A stretch of DNA of 30,378 nt from CAZUMH01 sp964621645. Lineage in GTDB: Bacteria; Zhuqueibacterota; QNDG01; JAGLOF01. Both the position numbers and the translations under genes were made by a program. The stretch covers positions 1-30,378 of the forward strand of contig CAZUMH010000034.1 of assembly GCA_964621645.1 (NCBI GenBank), written 5' to 3'. Under the pieces are notes generated by a model, which was given only the letters and a program-made list of their open reading frames with translations, searched no databases and was not told where the DNA came from. Below are positions 23,543-30,378 of this stretch, one piece after another; position 1 is the first letter of the stretch, and each line of letters starts with the position of its first letter.

Positions 23543-26500
23543 ATGAAGCGTGCAGTTTACTATGTTCTCGCTCTGTTTTTCTCAGTCGATGCTCTCTTTG
23601 GCGCCGCGGATGTTCCCAACAAGGCGACGAATTACTCCATATCACGGCGCAACCTGATTCGCACAAGCCGGATCGTCTGGGATGGAAGCATCCCGGTCAT
23701 TAATCATATTCAGAATCAGACCAGGCCGCAGGAATTGAGTGTGCTGGCCCTGAGAATACAGTTTAAAACTGATGATAATGAACGTACCACAGGCAGCGGC
23801 TCTTTTATACTCGATCCACCGGCCGAGGCAAGCATTGATCCGGCTCCGCATGACAGAGAGTATTTCCAGGCACAGATGCAGGCCCTTTCCGCTTATTACA
23901 GTCGGATATCCTCAGGGGCGCTTACCCTCAATGCTTCTGTTTCTGAAGAAGTCTTCACCCTGAACCATACAATGAATTACTACCATCCGGCCAGCGGAGA
24001 CAGTCTGGATGACAGGAGGCTGGCCGAGCTCTTCCGGGATGCGGTGCTGGCGGCCGATTCAGCGGGAGTGCAATTCAGCCCGTACGACTGTTTCATTATT
24101 TTCCACGCCGGCGTGGGAAACGATTTCGATCTGGGATACGATCCCACGCCCAGTGACATCCCCTCGGCTTTCCTCAGTCTGGAAGAGCTGAAAAATCAGC
24201 TGGCTGGTAATGATTTCTTTGCCGGCATCGATGTCGAAAACGGCTCCTTCCAGGTTCCCGAAGGGATCATTCTGCCGGAAACCGAGAGTCAGGAAGGCTA
24301 CGAAATCGGCCTTCTGGGCACTATGACGCTGCTGTTCGGATTTCAGCTGGGATTACCCGCTCTCTGGGACCGGAACAGCGGCCGCAGCGGCATCGGCCGC
24401 TGGGGACTAATGGATCAGGGATCCGGCAATTACAACGGACTCATTCCCGCCCAGGCCTCTGCCTGGGAAAAGGTGTTTCTGGGATGGGAACATCCGGTGA
24501 CCATCGAATCCGGTCTGAATCTGGCCGTGGCCTGTTCCCGGGCCTCGTCCGCCCCGACCGTCTATAAGGTGCCAATCAATCAGAACGAGTATTTTCTTAT
24601 CGAAAACAGGCAGTATGACGCCAACGGCGACAGTGTTGCCCGGGGCCTGGATTCCTACGGCCGCGAGGTCGTCTTCCGTCCCGACGGCCGGCTGGAAGCA
24701 AGTGCTCCCGTGGGTGTCATTGTCTCGGTGGACGAGTATGATTACGGTCTGCCGGGATCGGGCATTCTTATCTGGCACGTGGATGAAGCGAGGATCGTTG
24801 ACGGATTGGCCGATAACAGAGTCAATACTCCCGCAGCCCGGAGGGGCGTGGATCTTGAGGAGGCGGACGGCGCCCAGGATATCGGCCAGTCTTACGGTCT
24901 TTTCCAGGCTGGCAGCGGTTCGGATACGGGAGTGCTGCACGACGCCTGGTTCGCGGATAACGAGATCAACATGCTGGCAAATTCCAGCCAGGAGGTGTGC
25001 TTCGGCTCAAATACCTATCCTTCCAGCCGGGCCAACAGCGGCGCGGACAGTCATATCACCATCAGTGATTTTTCCGTATCAGATACCGTCATGCATTTCA
25101 GCGTATCCCGTGGCCTGGCGCAAGACGGCTTTCCCGGTGATTTCGGCCCGGATCAACACCCCTTCCCGCCTCTGGCCGGGGACCTGAACGGCGATGATTC
25201 TCCGGAAGCGATCGTCGCCACCCGGGAAGGATACATCTATGTCTGGACAGCGGCCGGAGAACCCCTGTTTCCTCCCGGAGAAGCACGACAGCGCTCTCTT
25301 CCCGGCGGAGACACCCTCGATATCCTCGTACCCCTGGCGGGGGAGTCCTCAGCCGGGTTTCCGGTTTCTCCCATCCTGACAGGTACGACAGAGAGGTTTC
25401 TGGTAAGCGCGGACAGCAGCGGCTGGCTTCGTTTCTGGAGCGGTTCCGACTCGGACGGCGATCGCAGGCTGGATGAGGCGGGAAGCTGGAACGGACCGGT
25501 TCAATTCTCGGCCCTGGCCTGGATCAACGGCCTGGTGCTGGCCGGAACCGAAGGGGGGAAGGTGCTCGCCTTTACTCCTCCGGGCGATTTGGAATTCAGT
25601 TTTGATTCGAACCTGGAACGGGTGACCTCATTTTGCCGAAACGGTGACCTTATCGTGGTGTCCAGCGCGGATCAGGGAATATTATGCCTTGACACGGAAG
25701 GCCGGGAGATATGGCGTCATACGGATCCTCCCTGGAACGAGCTGGGCCGGACCGCAGGCATATACCGGCCGGCGCTGATCGACAGCTCGGCACTGGTGGC
25801 ATTCGGCCCCGGGAGTCTGACGGTTATGGACAGGTTGGGCCATATGAAGATGAGCTGGGGGGATTATTTTCTGCCTGATTCTCTGGCCGGGCCCGCTCTT
25901 GGGGATGTGGACGGCGACGGTTTGGCTGAGATCGCTTTCAGCGGCGGAGGGCAGATCTGGCTGGTGCGGGAGAACGGGGTGAATCTGGATTATTTTCCTC
26001 TTCCCCGGCTGCGGCGGAACACGATTCTCTCGCCTCCGCTCCTGGCCGACGCTGATGGAGACGGCAACGTGGATGTGATTGTGTCCACGGCGGAGGGTAC
26101 CATTGAAGCCTTCACCCAATCCGGTGATGAAGCCGACGGTTTTCCCCTCAGCACCGGGAGCGGCGCCAGTCTCAGTCCCTGTATTGCCGACCTGGACAGC
26201 GACGGGGATGCGGAACTGTTGGCCGCCACCGAGGGAGGCTATCTCTTTGTCTGGGATCTGGAAGGGGACTATTCCGAACAATCCGTACCCTGGGGCGCCC
26301 AACGCCGTGACGCCGCCGGCAGCGGAGCCATCCAATTATCAAATGAATCACCGCCCGACTCAGCCCAGGAAGATCTGCTGCCTGAAAAGATGGTCTATAA
26401 TTATCCCAATCCCGCCACGGAGGGGTATACGGTCATCCGCTACCATTTAGGGCGGGAGTCGGAGGTGCGGATCCGCATTTTCAGCCTCGATGGTTTGTTA

Positions 26501-26653
26501 AAATCCGAATACAGCGCTCGGCGGCAGGCCGGCGATAACGAGTTTTTCTGGAATTACGGCAGCGCTGCCAGCGGCGTTTACTTGTGCGAAGTCAAGGCAG
26601 TCAGTGAGAGCGGAGAGGCTGCGGTGCGCTTCCGCATGGCTGTAGTCAGGTAA
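23543..26653 (+). CDS. T9SS-exported M6-peptidase-like protein lacking the zinc site, with VCBS-like repeats
   Basis: About 1036 residues from the ATG at 23543 (GGGGATA site). The longer GTG-initiated frame from 23444 begins inside the terminator and is rejected. Signal peptide MKRAVYYVLALFFSVDALFG. Residues about 50-330 follow the M6 (immune inhibitor A-like) layout, including LGLPALWDRNSGRSGIGRWG and LMDQGSGNYNG. Where M6 enzymes have HEFGH, this protein has LLFGF (residues 263-267), and the following LPD is LPA, so zinc binding and proteolysis are not expected. FG-GAP/VCBS-like repeats occur near 544 (GDLNGDDSPEAIVA), 787 (GDVDGDGLAEIAF), 834 (ADADGDGNVDVIV) and 881 (ADLDSDGDAELLA). A T9SS type A domain begins near 945 (MVYNYPNPATEGYTVIRYHL). 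It is probably a surface binding protein. Confidence 0.85.
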   Translation: MKRAVYYVLALFFSVDALFGAADVPNKATNYSISRRNLIRTSRIVWDGSIPVINHIQNQTRPQELSVLALRIQFKTDDNERTTGSGSFILDPPAEASIDPAPHDREYFQAQMQALSAYYSRISSGALTLNASVSEEVFTLNHTMNYYHPASGDSLDDRRLAELFRDAVLAADSAGVQFSPYDCFIIFHAGVGNDFDLGYDPTPSDIPSAFLSLEELKNQLAGNDFFAGIDVENGSFQVPEGIILPETESQEGYEIGLLGTMTLLFGFQLGLPALWDRNSGRSGIGRWGLMDQGSGNYNGLIPAQASAWEKVFLGWEHPVTIESGLNLAVACSRASSAPTVYKVPINQNEYFLIENRQYDANGDSVARGLDSYGREVVFRPDGRLEASAPVGVIVSVDEYDYGLPGSGILIWHVDEARIVDGLADNRVNTPAARRGVDLEEADGAQDIGQSYGLFQAGSGSDTGVLHDAWFADNEINMLANSSQEVCFGSNTYPSSRANSGADSHITISDFSVSDTVMHFSVSRGLAQDGFPGDFGPDQHPFPPLAGDLNGDDSPEAIVATREGYIYVWTAAGEPLFPPGEARQRSLPGGDTLDILVPLAGESSAGFPVSPILTGTTERFLVSADSSGWLRFWSGSDSDGDRRLDEAGSWNGPVQFSALAWINGLVLAGTEGGKVLAFTPPGDLEFSFDSNLERVTSFCRNGDLIVVSSADQGILCLDTEGREIWRHTDPPWNELGRTAGIYRPALIDSSALVAFGPGSLTVMDRLGHMKMSWGDYFLPDSLAGPALGDVDGDGLAEIAFSGGGQIWLVRENGVNLDYFPLPRLRRNTILSPPLLADADGDGNVDVIVSTAEGTIEAFTQSGDEADGFPLSTGSGASLSPCIADLDSDGDAELLAATEGGYLFVWDLEGDYSEQSVPWGAQRRDAAGSGAIQLSNESPPDSAQEDLLPEKMVYNYPNPATEGYTVIRYHLGRESEVRIRIFSLDGLLKSEYSARRQAGDNEFFWNYGSAASGVYLCEVKAVSESGEAAVRFRMAVVR

Positions 26654-26680
26654 TCCATCCACTATCCGTAAAAAGGACAT

Positions 26681-29653
26681 ATGCTTCTGAAAAAAGGAAT
26701 CTCCACGAGAACACTCAGCGCGGCATTCATCCTCGCTGTTTTCCTGATAACCGTTCCGGTTGTCCGGGCTCAGGAGCCGCAGTACAACCACCCCGAGCTG
26801 CACTGGAGAACCATAAAGACGGAGCACTTCGCCATCCACTATCACAAGGGCACCGAGTGGACGGCCCGCCGGACCGCAGTCATCTGCGAAGAAATTTACG
26901 GGCCCATCACCTCCCTTTACGGGTATGCGCCCAAGGGCCGGGTCCATATTATCGTCCGCGACCACGATGACAATTCCAACGGCGCGGCCTTCTATTATGA
27001 CGATAAGATCGAACTCTGGGCTCCACCCATGGATTTTCCCCTGCGGGGGACACACCGCTGGCTGCCCAACGTGATCTCCCATGAATTCAGTCATATGATT
27101 TCGCTGGGAGCGGCTCGCAAGTTCGGCCAGCGCTTTCCGGCTCTCTATCTGCAGTGGATGGGGTACGAAAAAGAGAAGCGTCCGGATGTGCTGCACGGGT
27201 ATCCGAACCGGCTGGTCTCTTTTCCTCTGGCCGGCACCGTCGTTCCCATGTGGCTGGCAGAGGGGATGGCCCAGCTGCAGCGGCTCAGTTTCGATTTTGA
27301 GCGCTGGGATGCCCAGCGTGATATGGTGTTGCGGACCCAGTCCCTGTCCGGCAGTATCCTTTCCCTGGATGAAATGTCGGTATTCGGCAAGACCAGTCTG
27401 GGGAACGAGTCGGTCTATGATCACGGCTACGGCCTGACACTGTACATCGCCCACAAATACGGAGAGGCTGCGGTGGCCCGTCTGGCGCGAGCCTTGTCCC
27501 GGCCGCTGCGTTCCGGATTTTCCGGGGCCTGCAGGGAGGTGCTTGGGATCGATCCGGAAAGACTGCATCAGGACTGGTGTGACTGGCTCCGGGCACACTA
27601 CCGCCGGGCCGCGGAAGAGATCCGGAACCATCTGGTGGAGGGACAACCGCTGCCCGGAGGGGGAGAAGCCAACTACTGGCCCGTTTTTTCTCCGGACGGC
27701 GGGACCATCGCCTACCTGTCCAGTGAGGGAGAAGATTATATGAGCAGGCAGCGTCTATGCCTGCTGGATCTGGCCACGGGGAAGCGCCGCCCCCTGGAAA
27801 AGGGTGTGACCTCTCCCGCCTCCTGGTCTCCCGCGGGAGATTCCCTGGTCTATGCTAAAAAGACGGATGCGACAATACAGGGCTCCCACTTCTATGATCT
27901 ATATATCCATGATCGTACCAATGGCCGGGGAAAGCGGGTCACGGCATCGCTCCGGGCCAGACAGCCGGACTGGTCCCCGAACGGCAAAGAGATCGTTTTC
28001 ATCGTCGAGTCGGACGGCACGTCCAATCTGGCCGTGATCAGGCCGAACGGACAGGGCTTCCGGAGGCTCACTTCCTTCATGGCAGGGGAGCAGCTTTTCC
28101 GGCCGCGCTGGAGCAGAGACGGCAGCCGGATTATCTTTAGCATGGCGGGGAAACGGCACGGCAGGGACATAGCTGTGGTGAACGCGGATGGAGCCGACTT
28201 TCACTATCTCATCCATACCGAAGCGGACGAGCGTGATCCGGTTCCCCTGCCCGACGGCAGCGGCCTCCTTTTCGCCAGCGACAGGAGCGGTATTTTCAAC
28301 CTTTATATCTGGCATGAGCGAGACGGCAGTCTGGAACTGGTGACCAATCTGCTGGGCGGGGCCTTTCAGCCTGCGGTGCGGCGGGACGGTGACATCGTTT
28401 TCTCCCGCTTCGGCTCTGAGGGTTTTCGGCTGGCCCGCATCGTCCATCCGATCCCTTTAGATACCGCGGCCGCCGCTTACAAGGGCCCCTACGATTTTCT
28501 GAAGAACCGCCGGATCGAATCTCCCCTGGTTGGGGTGACGCGGGATTCCATCGTATCCACACCCTACCGGACTGCCTTTTCAAAACTATCATTCCTGCCC
28601 CGGATAATGCTGGATTACCCGGGCCGTTTGAAACTGGGCACCTACTTTTACGGCAGCGACCGGCTGGACCGCATTTCCTTACTGGGAGGAGTGGCGGCCA
28701 ACTCCCTTTTTGACACGGATCTTTATCTTGATTTTGAATACCGGCGTCTCTGGCCGACTCTTTTTCTGGAAGCCTTCCAACAGCGGCGCCATACCAGTCA
28801 ACCGGACGCTGATTATATTTTCCAGCTGATGGAAGTGGATTTAGGGGCGAACTGGCCCCTGGGCGACAGTGATGTACTGCGCACGGCGTATGTATTCAGC
28901 CGTTATAATGCGGTGATGAAATTTGAGGATCAGGGATATAGTTTTGCGATTAATTACACCTATCATTTGGGAAATGTCATGCAGGTGGCCTGGCGGCACC
29001 GCAGCCTGCCGCCTTCCCTGCTTGCCAATGTGGCACCGCGGTGGGGTGAGCGGTTCACGCTGCTTTTAGAGGCGGCCAGCAACCGTTTTATTAAAGGATT
29101 CAAACTGAATGAGAACTACGGCACCTTGGTTGAGGATTACGATACCTACCGGTTCTTTTCCGCCCAGCTTGACTGGCGCTTTTATTTGCCGGGATTGGCC
29201 CGGGAACACAGCCTGGCCGCCCGCGTCAAGGCGGGATATATAAGCAGGGAAGTAGACAGTTTTTATAATCTTTTCGGAGGCGGTCTGGATGGTATGCGGG
29301 GGTATCCCTATTACAGTATAGAGGGCCGCCGGCTGCTGCAGGCGGAAATCGCCTACCGTTTTCCTCTGGCCCGTTTCCGGAACACCCGGGTCGGAATTTT
29401 CAATTTGGACCGGATTTTCCTGTCCCTGCATGCCGGAGCAGGAAACGCCTGGAACAGTTCCACCCTGGACCTGGGCCAGTGGAAAAAGGACGTGGGGCTG
29501 GAACTGAGAAGCACGATCTTTTCATTCTATTCCTATCCTCTCAGCATTTTTCTGGACGCCGCCTACGGTCTCGACAGATTCAGCCACAGTGATCAAATAT
29601 ATGGACGGGAGGCGCGGTTTTATTTTGGTATACTTTTTGGATTTTTGGATTGA
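26681..29653 (+). CDS. Metalloprotease, TolB-like propeller and outer-membrane barrel fusion
   Basis: A 990-residue, three-part protein 27 bases after the M6-like gene. The signal peptide ends near VVRAQ. The peptidase-MA-like gluzincin domain spans roughly 40-320: zinc ligands and catalytic Glu are H134, E135 and H138 in VISHEFSHMI, with a likely third ligand E194 in PMWLAEGMAQ. Residues about 325-615 contain TolB/WD40-type propeller blades, such as YWPVFSPDGGTIAYLSSEG, QPDWSPNGKEIVFIVESDG and FRPRWSRDGSRIIFSMAGK. From about 640 on, aromatic-rich strands form an Omp85/D15-like barrel, with GGLDGMRGYPYYSIEGRR resembling the conserved RGY/RGF loop. The chain ends in a barrel strand (RFYFGILFGFLD). 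It likely displays or hangs a protease on the outer membrane. The substrate is unknown. Confidence 0.85.
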   Translation: MLLKKGISTRTLSAAFILAVFLITVPVVRAQEPQYNHPELHWRTIKTEHFAIHYHKGTEWTARRTAVICEEIYGPITSLYGYAPKGRVHIIVRDHDDNSNGAAFYYDDKIELWAPPMDFPLRGTHRWLPNVISHEFSHMISLGAARKFGQRFPALYLQWMGYEKEKRPDVLHGYPNRLVSFPLAGTVVPMWLAEGMAQLQRLSFDFERWDAQRDMVLRTQSLSGSILSLDEMSVFGKTSLGNESVYDHGYGLTLYIAHKYGEAAVARLARALSRPLRSGFSGACREVLGIDPERLHQDWCDWLRAHYRRAAEEIRNHLVEGQPLPGGGEANYWPVFSPDGGTIAYLSSEGEDYMSRQRLCLLDLATGKRRPLEKGVTSPASWSPAGDSLVYAKKTDATIQGSHFYDLYIHDRTNGRGKRVTASLRARQPDWSPNGKEIVFIVESDGTSNLAVIRPNGQGFRRLTSFMAGEQLFRPRWSRDGSRIIFSMAGKRHGRDIAVVNADGADFHYLIHTEADERDPVPLPDGSGLLFASDRSGIFNLYIWHERDGSLELVTNLLGGAFQPAVRRDGDIVFSRFGSEGFRLARIVHPIPLDTAAAAYKGPYDFLKNRRIESPLVGVTRDSIVSTPYRTAFSKLSFLPRIMLDYPGRLKLGTYFYGSDRLDRISLLGGVAANSLFDTDLYLDFEYRRLWPTLFLEAFQQRRHTSQPDADYIFQLMEVDLGANWPLGDSDVLRTAYVFSRYNAVMKFEDQGYSFAINYTYHLGNVMQVAWRHRSLPPSLLANVAPRWGERFTLLLEAASNRFIKGFKLNENYGTLVEDYDTYRFFSAQLDWRFYLPGLAREHSLAARVKAGYISREVDSFYNLFGGGLDGMRGYPYYSIEGRRLLQAEIAYRFPLARFRNTRVGIFNLDRIFLSLHAGAGNAWNSSTLDLGQWKKDVGLELRSTIFSFYSYPLSIFLDAAYGLDRFSHSDQIYGREARFYFGILFGFLD

Positions 29654-29663
29654 GGAGGAGATA

Positions 29664-30378
29664 ATGAAAAAAACAATGCTGCCGTTGGTTTTCCTGACGT
29701 TTATTACGGCCGGTTTTTGCAGGGCCGGAGGCCCTGAAAACGGGCCCTATCCTCCCGATCCTGTCAAGAAGAACTGGACGAATTTCAGTACCCTCCTGGG
29801 GGGAAAAGATCAAAGCACGACTCCAGAGAAGAGACTTTCCAATACGGGCATTCTCTTTTCGGCCATTCTCCCGGGCAGCGGTGAAATCTATGCGGGGCAG
29901 AAGGTGAAAGGAGTCTTATTCCTGGCAGCTGAAGCGGCTCTCTGGTACGGGGTGATATCCTTTCACCGTACGGGCATGGACTGGGAAGATACCTATCATC
30001 AATATGCCGATACCCACTGGAGCAGAGAGGAGTGGGAGCAATATTACAATCCGGAGACGGATCCATCCACTCATGAACTGCCCGAGGATGATGAGGGCAA
30101 TATCGTCAAGACCCAGCAGTATTACGAGATGATAGGCAAGTATGATCAGTTCAAGCAGGGCTGGGACGACTGGGTGACCGGCGGCCCGGATCTGACGGCA
30201 CACAGAGATGAGTATGAGACCATGCGCAACAAAAGTAATGTGGCCCTGAAGAACGCGGCCTACTGCAGCATGGTTGTCATGGCCAACCATCTGATCTCAG
30301 CTTTGGACACCGGCTTTGTCATCCGCAAAAAAAACGCGGCCAGAGTAACTATGTCCGCCGTTCTCATCCCCTGGCGTA
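29664..30378 (+). CDS. DUF5683-like membrane protein, cut by the window edge
   Basis: The reading frame opens at the ATG after GAGGAGGAG, 10 bases past the preceding stop, and stays open to the window end (238 residues seen, no stop). The signal-like start is MKKTMLPLVFLTFITAGFC. The block SAILPGSGEIYAGQKVKGVL followed by FLAAEAALWYG at about 66-95 is the Pro-Gly-x-Gly-x-x-Tyr pattern of DUF5683-type proteins. The region DEYETMRNKSNVALKNAAY followed by ANHLISALDTGF matches the second conserved part of that family. Function is not established for the family. Tight spacing implies co-transcription with the protease-barrel gene. Confidence 0.8.
   Translation, partial: MKKTMLPLVFLTFITAGFCRAGGPENGPYPPDPVKKNWTNFSTLLGGKDQSTTPEKRLSNTGILFSAILPGSGEIYAGQKVKGVLFLAAEAALWYGVISFHRTGMDWEDTYHQYADTHWSREEWEQYYNPETDPSTHELPEDDEGNIVKTQQYYEMIGKYDQFKQGWDDWVTGGPDLTAHRDEYETMRNKSNVALKNAAYCSMVVMANHLISALDTGFVIRKKNAARVTMSAVLIPWR

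Noticed and set aside
26498..27646. Long minus-strand open frame (382 codons)
   Set aside because: Antisense shadow spanning the end of the M6-like gene and the start of the protease-barrel gene, both supported by signal peptides and domain motifs.

Overview
The window reads as a chromosomal segment of a Gram-negative bacterium of the FCB superphylum, of the kind found in Calditrichota, Marinimicrobia, Cloacimonadota or Zixibacteria-like lineages. I cannot place it more precisely from sequence alone. The clues are: C-terminal sorting domains of the type IX secretion system (T9SS) containing YPNP-type motifs, a PorV-like outer-membrane protein, dockerin-like repeats, a DUF5683-type membrane protein, and a V/A-type rather than F-type ATPase operon. 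No tRNA, rRNA, CRISPR array, insertion sequence or phage gene was seen.

Layout. (1) 1-6022, + strand: a compact V/A-type ATPase operon A-B-D-I-K. The K subunit carries a set of residues that matches Na+-binding rotor rings. (2) 6376-16456, + strand: a seven-gene, tightly coupled operon with two large exported TPR proteins (about 837 and 1438 aa), a small exported basic protein, an ExbB/TolQ-type channel, two ExbD/TolR-type proteins, and a membrane-anchored AgmX/PglI-type TonB-like protein. It resembles the core of the Myxococcus Agl-Glt gliding/spore-coat machine. The first ExbD has Asn in place of the proton-carrying Asp and the second keeps the Asp. A bidirectional terminator follows. (3) 16537-19952, - strand: two exported proteins. 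One is a PL11 rhamnogalacturonan-lyase-like propeller ending in a dockerin-like pair; the other has a cohesin-like N-terminal region and a T9SS sorting domain. (4) 19953-20743: an AT-rich divergent intergenic region with the rho promoter and a long leader. (5) 20744-21991: transcription terminator Rho. (6) 22108-23460: a PorV/PorQ-family gene with a clear promoter, a structured leader and a strong terminator. (7) 23543 to the window edge, + strand: a T9SS cargo with an M6-peptidase-like domain that has lost its zinc ligands, a metalloprotease / TolB-propeller / outer-membrane-barrel fusion with intact HEFSH, and a truncated DUF5683-like membrane protein.

How the parts fit. The V-ATPase handles ion-gradient energetics at the inner membrane. 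The ExbB/ExbD/AgmX/TPR operon probably uses an ion gradient to do work across the envelope. PorV and the CTD-bearing proteins belong to T9SS export to the cell surface, where a cohesin-like/dockerin-like pair may hold a pectin-active enzyme. Functions for the TPR machine and the pseudo-protease operon are inference. Family calls for the ATPase, Rho, ExbB/ExbD and PorV rest on motifs visible in the sequence.
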